Positions 17,306 through 25,658 are shown, counted from the first letter of the stretch. The stretch is 64,000 nt of DNA from Ruania suaedae (GCF_021049265.1 NZ_CP088018.1:3100001-3164000), one strand, 5' to 3'. Numbers and translations: made by a program. Notes: generated by a model from the letters alone, not told the origin.

Positions 17306-17610
17306 TGGCCAAGACCTCGAAGGTCGCCCGCAACGAGCAACGCAAGCAGACGGTGGCACGCTACGCCGCCGTGCGCGCCGAGCTGAAGAAGGCCTCGGTG
17401 GACCCTCACCGCAGCGCCGACGAGCGCGAGGCCGCGATGCGCGCCCTGCACAGGCTGCCGCGCGATGCCAGCCCGACCCGCGTGCGCAACCGCGACGTGG
17501 CCGACGGCCGCCCCCGCGGGCACCTGCGCAGGTTCGGCCTCTCGCGGGTGCGGCTGCGTGAGATGGCACTGCGCGGAGAGCTGCCCGGCGTCACCAAGTC
17601 CAGCTGGTAG
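17305..17610 (+). CDS. rpsN: 30S ribosomal protein S14, zinc-independent paralogue
   Basis: This 101-residue S14 is the long form without zinc: the CxxC-x(n)-CxxC motif of short S14 is absent and no cysteine is present. The C-terminal part [20 protein letters not shown] and [19 protein letters not shown] is the conserved S14 signature. It is coupled to rpmG by a one-base overlap and belongs to the Zur-controlled replacement set. Confidence 0.95.
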   Translation: MAKTSKVARNEQRKQTVARYAAVRAELKKASVDPHRSADEREAAMRALHRLPRDASPTRVRNRDVADGRPRGHLRRFGLSRVRLREMALRGELPGVTKSSW

Positions 17611-17635
17611 TGACCGGCCCCCTCGAAGGAGAACC

Positions 17636-17758
17636 ATGAAGGTACGCGCATCCCTGCGTTCGCTGAAGAATCAGCCCGGCTCGATCGTGGTCCGCCGTCG
17701 TGGCAAGACCTACGTGATCAACAAGAAGAACCCGCGCCTGAAGGCCCGTCAGGGCTGA
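17636..17758 (+). CDS. rpmJ: 50S ribosomal protein L36, zinc-independent (YkgO type)
   Basis: This 40-residue protein ([20 protein letters not shown], then [19 protein letters not shown]) is L36 of the B/YkgO type. It lacks the CxxC...CxxxH zinc site of ordinary L36. The ATG at 17636 follows GAAGGAG with good spacing. It is the last gene of the Zur-controlled ribosomal set, and its 3' end overlaps the convergent deaminase gene by 10 bp. Confidence 0.95.
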   Translation: MKVRASLRSLKNQPGSIVVRRRGKTYVINKKNPRLKARQG

Positions 17759-18264
17759 GGCGCGGCACGGGGGCCGTCCGGCGCCTCGACCCCGATGTCC
17801 TCGAACCAGAGGTCGGGCCGGGCGGCGATGAAGTCGCGCATCAGCGCGAGGCACTCGTGATCCTCGAGCACAACCACCTCGACGCCGAGCCGCTCGAGAT
17901 CGCCGTGGCCGCCGGTGAAGGTGGTCGCCTCCCCCACCACCAGGCGGGAGATGCCGAACTGGCGGATCAGCCCGGTGCAGTACCAGCACGGCGAGAGCGT
18001 GGTGACCATGGTGGTCCCGCGGTAGCTTCGCTGCCGGCCGGCCGCGCGGAAGGCGTCGGTCTCGGCGTGAGCCGAGGGGTCGCCGTCCTGCACGCGACGG
18101 TTGCGGCCGCGGCCCAGCACCTCGCCGTCAGGGCCCATGAGTGCTGCGCCGATCGGCACCCCGCCCTCGGCCAGACCCGTGCGGGCCTCCGCGACCGCGA
18201 TCGCCAGCCATGCCCGTGCCGACTCGTGGTCGAGGCTCTGCCCGCTGCCGTCCTGCTCGCTCAT
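17749..18264 (-). CDS. Cytosine/nucleoside deaminase family protein
   Basis: The 171-residue product is a zinc-dependent deaminase of the cytidine deaminase-like fold. HAET (His66, Glu68) and SPCWYC (Cys93, Cys96) form the catalytic zinc site, and GVPIGAAL is the substrate strand. The Trp-rich, Asp/Glu-rich C-terminus (DLWFEDIG) is like fungal-type cytosine deaminases and their bacterial relatives, so cytosine or a related base is the likely substrate. The ATG at 18264 is preceded by GGGAGGGAG. Its last 10 bp overlap rpmJ on the other strand. Note that this zinc enzyme sits between two zinc-starvation units, probably by chance. Confidence 0.85.
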   Translation of the reverse strand: MSEQDGSGQSLDHESARAWLAIAVAEARTGLAEGGVPIGAALMGPDGEVLGRGRNRRVQDGDPSAHAETDAFRAAGRQRSYRGTTMVTTLSPCWYCTGLIRQFGISRLVVGEATTFTGGHGDLERLGVEVVVLEDHECLALMRDFIAARPDLWFEDIGVEAPDGPRAAPQP

Positions 18265-18303
18265 GGTCGACTCCCTCCCACCCCGCACGCTACCGGCGAC
18301 GAC

Positions 18304-18343
18304 GGCGGGGCCGGCACCGTCCGCAGACAGTACCGGCCCCGCC
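18304..18343. terminator. Hairpin terminator downstream of znuA
   Basis: GGCGGGGCCGG (18304-18314) and CCGGCCCCGCC (18333-18343) are perfect 11-bp inverted repeats. They follow the stop of znuA on the minus strand by about 15 bp and precede the deaminase gene, so they probably end the aztD-znuA transcript. Confidence 0.7.
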
Positions 18344-18357
18344 GGGTCGTGTGGACC

Positions 18358-19263
18358 TCAGTCGCAGACCAGGCCGCTCTCGAGCGCCTCGAGGTTCTCC
18401 TGCATCGTGGTGAGGTAATCACCCTCGGCCGGTGCACTCTCGAGCGGATCGAGCACGGCCGCCTCCACGCCCGCCTCCTCGGCGAGCGCCAGGGTCACGT
18501 CGGGAGCGGTGATCGTCTCGAAGTACAACGTGGTGACGCCGGCGTCCTCCACCAGCGCCGCGACCTCCCGCATCCGGGCCGGCGAGGCCTCGACCTCGGG
18601 ATCGATACCCGAGATGCCCTCCTGGCGCAGTCCGTACCTGTCGGCGAGATAGCCGAACGCCTCGTGGGAGGTGATGAGCATGGCGCCCTCGCACCCGGAG
18701 AGACCGTCCGCGTAGGCGGCGTCCAGCGTCTCCAGCTCAGCGGTCAGCTCCTCGGCGCGCTCGGTGTACTCCTGCGCGCGGTCGGGGTCGGCCTCACCAA
18801 GCTCGGCGGCCACGGCATCGGCCACTGGCGCCAGCAGGGTGGGATCGAGCCAGAAGTGGGGGTCCTCGGAGCGCAGGTCCGCCTCCACCCCGGTCGCCTC
18901 CCAGGTGTCGATGACGCGCTGCGGGGGTTGGGTCGCGATGGCGTCGTCCACCGCCGCCTGCAGGCCGGGGGTGTAGACGACCACGTCGGCCTCTCCGAGC
19001 TCGACCACCTGGGAGGGGGCGAGCTCGAGGCTGTGGGGGTCGGCGCCGGGCGGGGTCAGGCTCTCGACCGGCACCTCAGCGCCGCCGACCCGCTCGGCCA
19101 CGAACTGCAGCGGGTAGAACGCCGTCATGACGCTCACGCCGTCCTGCGCCTCCGGCTCAGTGGAGCAGGCGGTCAGCGCCAGCGGGAGCACGGCCAGGCC
19201 GGCGACGGCGGCCCGCAGGTGGCGGGCCGTCCGTCGCCGGCCGGAGTGAGCGAGCCGGGTCAT
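18358..19263 (-). CDS. znuA: Zinc ABC transporter substrate-binding lipoprotein
   Basis: The 301-residue protein is a cluster A-I metal-binding receptor. A signal peptide ends in the lipobox LALTAC (Cys33), so it is a lipoprotein. Predicted zinc ligands are His77 in DPHSLE, His135 in EDPHFWLDP and His200 in TSHEAFGYLADRYGL, with an acidic ligand near IDPEVEAS. The His-rich loop of many ZnuA proteins is missing; the adjacent AztD-like protein carries a His-rich tail instead. Its ATG overlaps the aztD stop by 4 bp. No membrane permease or ATPase gene for this transporter lies in the window. Confidence 0.9.
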   Translation of the reverse strand: MTRLAHSGRRRTARHLRAAVAGLAVLPLALTACSTEPEAQDGVSVMTAFYPLQFVAERVGGAEVPVESLTPPGADPHSLELAPSQVVELGEADVVVYTPGLQAAVDDAIATQPPQRVIDTWEATGVEADLRSEDPHFWLDPTLLAPVADAVAAELGEADPDRAQEYTERAEELTAELETLDAAYADGLSGCEGAMLITSHEAFGYLADRYGLRQEGISGIDPEVEASPARMREVAALVEDAGVTTLYFETITAPDVTLALAEEAGVEAAVLDPLESAPAEGDYLTTMQENLEALESGLVCD

Positions 19264-20705
19264 TCGTCCTCGTGGTCGTGGTCGCCGTGCTCGTGCTCGT
19301 GGTCGTGGTCGTGACCCTCGGACTCGTGGTCGTGACCCTCGTGGTCCTCACCCTCGGACTCGTGGTCGTGACCCTCGTGGTCCTCGTGCTCCTCGGACTC
19401 CTCGGCACCATCGTCCTCGCCGTGGGCGTGCGGGACATCCCCGGACGCGGTGGCGATCTCATTCGGCGTCACCTCGAGGGTGGCGCTGTTCCAGATCTCT
19501 CCGGTCTCGATGTCGACGGCGTGGATCTCGTTCGTGGCCGGGTCGCTCACGTAAGCGGTGCCCTCGAGCACGCGGATCGCCGGGCGGGGCTGCTGCCAGT
19601 CCATCGGCTCCTCCCACGCATCCATGACCTCGATCGAGCGGATGAGCTCACCGCTCTCGTCGTCGATCACATGCAGGGCACCGTCGGTGCCCAGCACCAG
19701 CGCCTCACCGTCATCGCCACGGGCGAGGGAGCGGAAGGTGTAGGAGGCCGGCAGGTCGACGAGCTGGAGCTCGCCGCTGTCGGTGTCGATCAGGGAGATG
19801 CGCGTAGGACGCTCGAGCTCGGCGTCGGGGTCGGACTTGTAGTCGCCCAGCACGATCTCGGAGTCCTCGGAACCGGCCTGGTTGCCGATGCGGCCGTACT
19901 CGTCGGGGCTGTCGATCTTGGTGAGCTCACCATCGGTGTAGAGCACCACCCCGTCCTCGCACCCGATCACCACGGCCTCGTCGGCCGCGGTGGCCTCGCC
20001 GTGCACGCCCGGGCAGGCATCGGTGGCGGCGATCTCCTCGCCGTCGGCATCGAGCACCCGGACCCCGGAGCGCTCCTCCTCGGTGCCGTCGGTCACCAGC
20101 AGGCTGCCGTCGCTCAGCTCGACGGCCACGCCGTGGTGGGGCGCAGGAAGGGTCAGCTGACGGGCATCGTCGCTCACGCCCTCGGCGATCGCGGCGGAGT
20201 CCACGATCGCGATGGCGCCGGTGCCGTCGTCGAAGAGCGCGGTGCGCCCCTCGTGCACGACCGCGTGACCGGGCTTGTCGGCCTCGTAGACGACGTCGGT
20301 CAGGACCGGCTCGGAGGTGTAGTAGTGCGCATGGTCACCGTGCGGCTCGGCCCACGTCCCGGCGTCGAGCACCTGGAAGCCGCCGGTGGTGGAGACCATC
20401 ACGTGCCGGTTGTCACCGGCCGGGTTGACGCGGGTGAAGCCGTCCAGCGGGATGTCGGAGACCACCTCGAGGCTGGTCGCGTCGAGAACCTGCAGGCCGC
20501 CGTCATAGGTGATCACCAGGCGCGGGGAGACCGTGGCCTGCTCGGTGGGCGCGGCGGCCGTCTCCTCGGCTGTCGGCTCCTCCGACGTCGAGGCCGAGGG
20601 GGTGGACTCAGCGGGCTCGGTGCCGCTCGAGCAGGCGGCGAGAGCCAGCGGCAGCACACCGAGGAGCGCCAGGTAGCGGGCGCGGGGGCGGGTCGTGGAA
20701 GTCAT
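19260..20705 (-). CDS. aztD: AztD-like zinc metallochaperone lipoprotein with His-rich tail
   Basis: The 481-residue product has a lipobox (LALAAC, Cys25), a Ser/Thr/Glu linker, then a domain of repeated beta strands (about residues 60-420) like the beta-propeller of AztD, a periplasmic zinc chaperone that hands zinc to AztC/ZnuA receptors. It contains PHGDHAHYY and APHHGV, likely zinc sites. The last 55 residues are nearly all His, Asp, Glu and Gly, built of HDHESEG-type repeats. It is the first gene of the aztD-znuA unit, with a Zur box 71 bp upstream of its ATG, and an unusual leader (hairpin between Shine-Dalgarno sequence and start). Confidence 0.85.
   Translation of the reverse strand: MTSTTRPRARYLALLGVLPLALAACSSGTEPAESTPSASTSEEPTAEETAAAPTEQATVSPRLVITYDGGLQVLDATSLEVVSDIPLDGFTRVNPAGDNRHVMVSTTGGFQVLDAGTWAEPHGDHAHYYTSEPVLTDVVYEADKPGHAVVHEGRTALFDDGTGAIAIVDSAAIAEGVSDDARQLTLPAPHHGVAVELSDGSLLVTDGTEEERSGVRVLDADGEEIAATDACPGVHGEATAADEAVVIGCEDGVVLYTDGELTKIDSPDEYGRIGNQAGSEDSEIVLGDYKSDPDAELERPTRISLIDTDSGELQLVDLPASYTFRSLARGDDGEALVLGTDGALHVIDDESGELIRSIEVMDAWEEPMDWQQPRPAIRVLEGTAYVSDPATNEIHAVDIETGEIWNSATLEVTPNEIATASGDVPHAHGEDDGAEESEEHEDHEGHDHESEGEDHEGHDHESEGHDHDHEHEHGDHDHEDE
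19320..19385. repeat. 36-bp tandem repeat in the His-rich tail of aztD
   Basis: An identical 30-bp stretch occurs at 19320-19349 and 19356-19385, a period of 36 bp (12 codons), encoding HDHESEG-EDHEG-type peptides. Shorter related units flank it. Such a repeat can change copy number by slippage and so alter the number of histidines. Confidence 0.8.
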
Positions 20706-20742
20706 TCGAGGTCGAGCCGCGCCGGTGGCGGCTCACTCCTTT
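20706..20742 (-). promoter_or_regulatory. aztD leader: Shine-Dalgarno separated from start by a hairpin
   Basis: On the minus strand AAAGGAGT (20742-20735) is followed by GAGCCGC (20734-20728), a 7-base loop, GCGGCTC (20720-20714), then 8 bases and the ATG. In linear distance the ribosome-binding site is too far from the start; if the hairpin forms, the effective spacing is about 9 bases. No better start or ribosome-binding site is seen. Confidence 0.55.
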
Positions 20743-20775
20743 CCGTGAGGCGTACGACCGGGAATCTACCAGTAA

Positions 20776-20790
20776 TCAGAATCGTTCTCA
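20776..20790. promoter_or_regulatory. Zur box upstream of aztD-znuA
   Basis: Read on the minus strand, TGAGAACGATTCTGA matches the Zur consensus TGAnAAnnATTnTCA with one deviation near the right end. It lies 71 bp before the aztD start and 44 bp after the stop of the TNT-domain gene, so it should control aztD-znuA. Confidence 0.82.
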
Positions 20791-20833
20791 TCACGGTGAG
20801 ACGTGAGTGTGGCACGGAGCACACTGCGCGCCG

Positions 20834-21979
20834 TCAGGGGCTCGGTGCCACCTGCTGCACCACCCCGGCCCGGATCAGCTCCCGCAGGCTGCGCGCGGGC
20901 GGCTCGACGTGGAAGCGCAGCCCGCCACCGGGCTGGCCGAACCACGCCGGCGCGATCTCGGCCTGCACCTCGACCGGGCGGGTCGCCATGAAGGTCTGGA
21001 CCTGCGCTCCCGGGCCGCGGGCCGAGGCCGGGAGCGAACGCTGCTCCCAGGGCGTACCGCCCACGAAGAAGTACAGACCGTCGAGAGTGCCGATCCGGTC
21101 GTAGGGCACCCCGGCGGCGAGGTTGGTGAGGATCCCACCGGGCCCGGCCGCCGCGACTCGCCGGTGCAGCTCGGCCAGGCCCGGACCGGCGCTGCTGACC
21201 CGCTCGGCTAGCTCGGCCTGGTGCACCGGCACGGGGGCGGGCATCGGGGCGGTCAGGTACTGCCACACCGCATCACAGGCGGCGCGTTCGCTGTAGAACT
21301 CCCCGATCAGGGCGTGCTGACCGTAGTCGCTCACCTGCAGGCCGTAGTGGCGAGCGCCGTAACGGACCACCTCCACCGTGCCCTCGAGGGGCAGGTGCGG
21401 TGCTCCGGTCTCGTCCCGCCCGCGCACGTCCTCGCTCTCCCCGGGCAGCACCACTGCCGTGCGCGGCACTCCCCGGGCGTCCAGACCCTGGCGGAGCTGG
21501 GTGACCGCCTCACCGCTGACCTCGTCCTCGGCCAGCCATGGCGGGCGGTGCTCGCGATCTCGCGGGTAGCGGCGCAGATCAGCGGCCCACCGTCGCTCGT
21601 CCGGCACCGGCTCCTGCGCCGGAGTGTCCAGCATCGAGGGCGTGGCGGAGTTCCAGTACGGACGGCGATCGTAGTTGGCCACGACCTCCACCCGGCCCTC
21701 GCGGCGGGCGAGGATCACCAGGGACAACCATGCCCCGGCGCCGGGCCGAGCCGTCTGCGCACGGAGATCCCGTAGGGCGGGCGCCACCGCGCTGGGCACG
21801 TCGATCCAGCGCGCCCCCTGGGCGCCGCTCGCATAGGCCCGGCCGGAGTGCTCCGGCCCCGCCTGTGACCACTCGAGGTGGACGACCTCGGCGCCGGCGA
21901 TGTCGCTGCCGGCGTCAGCGGCGTCGAAGAGCATCGAGACGACCTGCTCGATGAGCGGGTGGCCGGCGAGATCGTCCAT
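20834..21979 (-). CDS. Protein with C-terminal TNT-like NAD glycohydrolase domain
   Basis: The last about 100 residues of this 381-residue protein match the TNT domain (tuberculosis necrotizing toxin, a family that splits NAD or NADP): PYDRIG at 292-297, GTPWEQRSLP at 308-317 and APAWFGQPGGGLRF at 343-356. Arg295, Tyr303, Arg314 and Gln349 stand where TNT active-site residues are expected. Residues 1-115 (including GAWLSLVILARREGRVEVVA) vaguely recall YezG/DUF600-type proteins; 200-245 is a third unrecognised piece. There is no signal peptide, WXG or LXG domain and no membrane segment, and no adjacent immunity gene. It is divergent from purC. Activity and target are unknown; the domain call is firm, the role is not. 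Confidence 0.75.
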   Translation of the reverse strand: MDDLAGHPLIEQVVSMLFDAADAGSDIAGAEVVHLEWSQAGPEHSGRAYASGAQGARWIDVPSAVAPALRDLRAQTARPGAGAWLSLVILARREGRVEVVANYDRRPYWNSATPSMLDTPAQEPVPDERRWAADLRRYPRDREHRPPWLAEDEVSGEAVTQLRQGLDARGVPRTAVVLPGESEDVRGRDETGAPHLPLEGTVEVVRYGARHYGLQVSDYGQHALIGEFYSERAACDAVWQYLTAPMPAPVPVHQAELAERVSSAGPGLAELHRRVAAAGPGGILTNLAAGVPYDRIGTLDGLYFFVGGTPWEQRSLPASARGPGAQVQTFMATRPVEVQAEIAPAWFGQPGGGLRFHVEPPARSLRELIRAGVVQQVAPSP

Positions 21980-22063
21980 CCCCGCGATTATGCCGCCTGC
22001 CCGGCGCCCGGGACGGCCGAGGGCTCACGCACACGCCCGCGGCGCCGTGGAAGACTGGGATCC

Positions 22064-22969
22064 GTGAACGATCAGACCCAGACACCGGTCCTCCCCGGCT
22101 GGCGGCACCTGTACTCGGGCAAGGTGCGCGATCTGTACGAGCCCGACGGCGCCGATGGCCACCCCGCCGGCGACGTCCTCCTCGTCGTCGCCAGCGACCG
22201 GATCAGCGCCTACGACCACGTGCTCCCCACCCCGATCCCGGACAAGGGCGCGGTGCTGACAGCGCTGAGCCTGTGGTGGTTCGAGCAGCTCGAACCTCTG
22301 GTCGCCAACCACGTGGTCTCCCTGGACGTGCCCGACGCCGTCCGCGGCCGCGCGATGATCTGTCGGCGCCTGCAGATGTACCCGGTCGAATGCGTGGCCA
22401 GGGGCTACCTCACCGGCTCCGGACTGGCCGAGTACCGCCAGGGCGGCGCGGTGTGCGGCGTCAGCCTGCCCGAGGGCCTGACCGACGGCGCCCGTCTCCC
22501 CGAGCCGATCTTCACGCCGGCGACCAAGGCCGACCTCGGAGAGCACGACGAGAACGTCACCTTCGAGGAGATCGCCGCCCGGATCGGGGCGGAGGCGGCC
22601 ACCCGGCTGCGGGCGATCACCCTGGAGGTGTACGCCCTCGCCGAACGGATCGCCGGGGAGCGGGGCGTGATCCTCGCCGATACCAAGCTCGAGCTCGGCA
22701 CCGACGCCGCAGGCACGCTGATGCTCGGCGACGAGGTCCTCACGCCCGACTCCTCCCGGTACTGGCCGGCCGACCTGTGGCAGCCCGGCCGTGCGCAGCC
22801 GAGTTTCGACAAGCAGTTCGTCCGTGACTGGCTGACCTCGCCCGAGTCCGGCTGGGACCGCTCCGCCGACGCTCCCCCGCCCCCGCTGCCCGAGGAGGTC
22901 GTCGCGCGCACCCGCGACCGCTACCTCGAGGCCTACGAACGCCTCACCGGCTCGCCACTGCGCCCCTGA
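22064..22969 (+). CDS. purC: Phosphoribosylaminoimidazole-succinocarboxamide synthase
   Basis: This 301-residue enzyme joins CAIR and aspartate to give SAICAR in purine synthesis. SGKVRDLY near the N-terminus is the nucleotide-binding signature, followed by SDRISAYDHVLPTPIPDKG, YPVECVARGYLTGS and FTPATKADLGEHDENV, all diagnostic. The C-terminal ILADTKLELG and LTPDSSRYWPAD complete it. The GTG at 22064 is the only start that fits the family. It is followed after 97 bp (with a hairpin) by purS and purQ on the same strand. Confidence 0.96.
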   Translation: MNDQTQTPVLPGWRHLYSGKVRDLYEPDGADGHPAGDVLLVVASDRISAYDHVLPTPIPDKGAVLTALSLWWFEQLEPLVANHVVSLDVPDAVRGRAMICRRLQMYPVECVARGYLTGSGLAEYRQGGAVCGVSLPEGLTDGARLPEPIFTPATKADLGEHDENVTFEEIAARIGAEAATRLRAITLEVYALAERIAGERGVILADTKLELGTDAAGTLMLGDEVLTPDSSRYWPADLWQPGRAQPSFDKQFVRDWLTSPESGWDRSADAPPPPLPEEVVARTRDRYLEAYERLTGSPLRP

Positions 22970-22993
22970 GCGAACGTCGCGACCCGGCCGTGG

Positions 22994-23022
22994 CACCGCG
23001 ATCGGCCGGTAGGATCGCGGTG
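22994..23022. terminator. Hairpin between purC and purS
   Basis: CACCGCGATC (22994-23003) and GATCGCGGTG (23013-23022) are perfect 10-bp arms with a 9-base loop. It may terminate or attenuate the purC transcript. A TAGGAT-like -10 box overlaps the loop and right arm, so a separate purS promoter here is also possible. Confidence 0.5.
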
Positions 23023-23066
23023 TCCCGGACACGCCCCATCCAGCCCGAACCAGGAGTTGTGCACTG

Positions 23067-23321
23067 ATGGCACGCATCGTCGTGGAGGTCATGCCGAAGC
23101 CGGAGATCCTCGACCCCCAGGGCAAGGCCGTCGCCGGCGCCCTCCCCCGCTTGGGGTTCACCGGCTTCGCCGGTGTCCGTCAGGGCAAGCGGTTCGAGCT
23201 CGAGGTCGAGGGCGATCCGAGCGAGGAGGTGCTCGAGCAGGCGCGCAAGGCCGCCTCCGAGGTGCTGTCCAACCCGGTGATCGAGGATGTCGTGGCCGTG
23301 CACTGGGTGCGGGAGTCCTGA
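23067..23321 (+). CDS. purS: Phosphoribosylformylglycinamidine synthase subunit PurS
   Basis: The 84-residue product is PurS, the small subunit of the three-part FGAM synthase (PurS-PurQ-PurL) that converts FGAR and glutamine to FGAM. The pattern [26 protein letters not shown] and [13 protein letters not shown] is typical, and length is normal. AGGAG lies 10 bp before the ATG. The stop overlaps the purQ start by one base. PurL is not in the window. Confidence 0.95.
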   Translation: MARIVVEVMPKPEILDPQGKAVAGALPRLGFTGFAGVRQGKRFELEVEGDPSEEVLEQARKAASEVLSNPVIEDVVAVHWVRES

Positions 23322-23995
23322 TGGCCCGCATCGGTGTGGTCACCTTCCCGGGGAGCCTGGACGACCGGGACGCCGCTCGCGCGGTCCGTCTCGCCGGCGC
23401 CGACCCGGTGCGCCTGTGGCACGCCGACGACTCCCTCGCCGGCGTGGACGCGGTGGTGCTGCCCGGCGGCTTCTCCTACGGCGACTACCTGCGCGCCGGG
23501 GCCATCTCCTCGTTCGCCCCCATCATGGTCAGCGTGATCGACGCGGCGAACGCCGGCGTCCCGGTGCTCGGCATCTGCAACGGCTTCCAGATCCTCTGCG
23601 AGGCCCACCTGCTCGCCGGCGCGATGGTGAAGAACACGCGGCTGACCTTCCTCTGCACCGACCAGGTGCTGCGGGTGGAGAACGCGCAGACCGCGTGGTC
23701 GAACGAGTTCGAGCAGGGGCAGGAGATCCTCATCCCCCTGAAGAACCAGGACGGGCAGTTCCTGGCCGATGAGCGCACCCTGGACGAGCTCGAGGGTGAG
23801 GGTCGCGTGGTCTTCCGCTACGTGGGCAACCCCAACGGGTCCCGCCGTGACATTGCCGGCATCACCAACGCCCGCGGCAACGTCGTGGGACTCATGCCGC
23901 ACCCCGAGCACGCCGTCGAGGAGGGCTTCGGGCCCGGCACCGACGGCCTGGGCTTCTTCCGGTCCGCCCTGACGGCGCTGCTCGCCTCCGCCTGA
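23321..23995 (+). CDS. purQ: Phosphoribosylformylglycinamidine synthase subunit PurQ
   Basis: This 224-residue class I glutamine amidotransferase supplies ammonia to PurL. Cys86 in [14 protein letters not shown] is the nucleophile and PHPEHAVEE near the C-terminus holds the catalytic His and Glu. [17 protein letters not shown] is the PurQ-specific segment. It overlaps purS at its start and rnhA at its end by one base each, so purS-purQ-rnhA and the AI-2E-type gene are one coupled unit. Confidence 0.96.
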   Translation: MARIGVVTFPGSLDDRDAARAVRLAGADPVRLWHADDSLAGVDAVVLPGGFSYGDYLRAGAISSFAPIMVSVIDAANAGVPVLGICNGFQILCEAHLLAGAMVKNTRLTFLCTDQVLRVENAQTAWSNEFEQGQEILIPLKNQDGQFLADERTLDELEGEGRVVFRYVGNPNGSRRDIAGITNARGNVVGLMPHPEHAVEEGFGPGTDGLGFFRSALTALLASA

Positions 23996-24477
23996 TGGCG
24001 ACCGTGGCCGAGGCGCACCTTCCCCAGGGCCCGCTGGACTCGGGACTCCCCAGCGTGCAGATGTGGACCGACGGAGCCTGCAAGGGCAACCCCGGCCCGG
24101 GCGGCTGGGGAGCCTGGATGCGCTCGGGTTCGCACGAGCGCGAGCTGTTCGGCGGCGAGGAGACCACCACCAACAACCGGATGGAGCTGACCGCCGTCAT
24201 CGAGGGCCTCAAGGCCCTGACGACGTCCTGCGAGGTCACCCTGCACGTGGACTCCTCCTACGTGATGAACGGGATGAAGTCGTGGCTGCCCGGCTGGAAG
24301 CGGAACGGGTGGAAGACGGCGGCGAAGAAGCCGGTCAAGAACGAGGACCTGTGGCGCGCCCTCGATGAGCAGGTCGCCCGCCACTCGGTGCAGTGGGTGT
24401 GGGTGAAGGGCCACTCCGGCGACCCGGGCAATGAGCGGGCCGATGAGCTCGCCAACCGTGGCGTGCCCGCGCGATGA
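23995..24477 (+). CDS. rnhA: Ribonuclease HI
   Basis: The 160-residue protein is a type 1 RNase H, which cuts the RNA strand of RNA-DNA hybrids. The four-carboxylate active site is complete: Asp26 in [16 protein letters not shown], Glu64 in NNRMELTAV, Asp86 in HVDSSYV and Asp150 in NERADELA, with the helper His140 in [10 protein letters not shown] 20-residue N-terminal extension is not part of the usual fold. Its ATG overlaps the purQ stop, an uncommon partner for a purine gene. Confidence 0.95.
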   Translation: MATVAEAHLPQGPLDSGLPSVQMWTDGACKGNPGPGGWGAWMRSGSHERELFGGEETTTNNRMELTAVIEGLKALTTSCEVTLHVDSSYVMNGMKSWLPGWKRNGWKTAAKKPVKNEDLWRALDEQVARHSVQWVWVKGHSGDPGNERADELANRGVPAR

Positions 24478-25601
24478 GGTCGCGGGGCGAGCAGCACGCG
24501 GGGTCAGCGCCGTCACTGGCAAGTGCCGCCGTCGTGCTCGCCGGCCTGACCGTGGCAGCGGTGGGGCTGTACTTCATGGCCCCGATCGTGGCACCGGCCT
24601 TCTTCGCCTTCACGCTGTTCGTCTCGGCGCGCCCGCTGCAGCGGCTGCTCGAACGTGCGGGGGCACCGAGGATCGTCGCGGCCGTGCTGGTACTCCTCGG
24701 ACTCTACGTCGTGCTCACCGCACTCGTGCTGGCCACGATCTGGTCCCTCACCCAGGCAGCCCTCGAGCTGCCCCGCTACACCGGCGACCTCCGCTCGATC
24801 TATCTCGACTCCCTGCTCTGGCTGGAGCGGATGGGCGTCGACAACGCCGCGCTGGCCCAGTATGCGAACTCGATCGACCTCAACCGGGTGGCGGACCTGC
24901 TCGGTGCGGTGGTGCAGGGGACGACCTCGGCCGGCGGGCAGGCGCTGATCATCCTGGTGGTGATGTTCTTCCTGGCCATCGACTCCACCTCGGTGCGCTC
25001 GCGCTGGCGGCTGCTCGCCGGTAGCCGGCCCGATCTGGCTGCCGCGCTGCGGGCGTTCTTCGCGGGCGTGCGCAAGTACTGGGTGGTGAGCACCGTTTTC
25101 GGTCTCATCGTCGCCGTGCTCGACGTGATCGCGCTGTGGATCATCGGGGTACCGCTGGCGCTGGTGTGGGGCGTGCTGGCATTCGTCACCAACTACATCC
25201 CGAACGTCGGCTTCGTGATCGGCCTCATCCCGCCGGCGCTGATCGCGCTGCTCGAGGGTGGTCCCGCCGACATGGTCGCGGTGATCGTCGCCTACACGGT
25301 GCTCAACTTCAGCATCCAGACCATCGTCCAGCCGAAGGTGGTCGGGGACGCCGTGGGCCTGAGCCCCGCGGTCTCGTTCCTGTCCCTGACCTTCTGGACG
25401 CTGGTGGTCGGCCCGCTCGGTGCCATCCTCGCGGTACCGCTGACGCTGGCGGCCAAGTCCGCGCTGGTGGACGCTCATCCTGAGGCCCGCTGGATCAACG
25501 CCTTCCTGGTGACCGACTCCCAGGCGGAGCGGGCGCTCAAGCGCGCCTCCGGCTTTCCCATGACCAGGGCTGTCCGACCGAAGGCGAAGAATTCCGCTTG
25601 A
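24474..25601 (+). CDS. AI-2E family transporter
   Basis: This 375-residue integral membrane protein has about eight hydrophobic segments with the AI-2E/PerM architecture: two N-terminal helices, a soluble loop (about residues 95-150), then the conserved [27 protein letters not shown] and [18 protein letters not shown] blocks. Family members move signals, ions or other small solutes; the substrate here is unknown. The ATG overlaps the rnhA stop by 4 bp. The Lys/Arg-rich C-terminus faces the cytoplasm. Confidence 0.85.
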   Translation: MRSRGEQHAGSAPSLASAAVVLAGLTVAAVGLYFMAPIVAPAFFAFTLFVSARPLQRLLERAGAPRIVAAVLVLLGLYVVLTALVLATIWSLTQAALELPRYTGDLRSIYLDSLLWLERMGVDNAALAQYANSIDLNRVADLLGAVVQGTTSAGGQALIILVVMFFLAIDSTSVRSRWRLLAGSRPDLAAALRAFFAGVRKYWVVSTVFGLIVAVLDVIALWIIGVPLALVWGVLAFVTNYIPNVGFVIGLIPPALIALLEGGPADMVAVIVAYTVLNFSIQTIVQPKVVGDAVGLSPAVSFLSLTFWTLVVGPLGAILAVPLTLAAKSALVDAHPEARWINAFLVTDSQAERALKRASGFPMTRAVRPKAKNSA

Positions 25602-25658
25602 GGTGAGCCCCCGCCGTCGGCCATCGTGGCGACGGATCTCACGACGAAAGGCACCTGC

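Noticed and set aside
19260-19430. Repeats read on the plus strand as a Val/Leu-rich membrane protein
   Set aside because: The repeats encode the His-rich tail of the AztD-like lipoprotein on the minus strand; the plus-strand reading is a shadow.
22278-22296. Perfect 19-bp palindrome GGTTCGAGC-A-GCTCGAACC, resembling a LexA-type site
   Set aside because: It lies inside purC and is fully explained by the codons for a conserved stretch (FEQLEP); its arms are the wrong way round for the SOS box.
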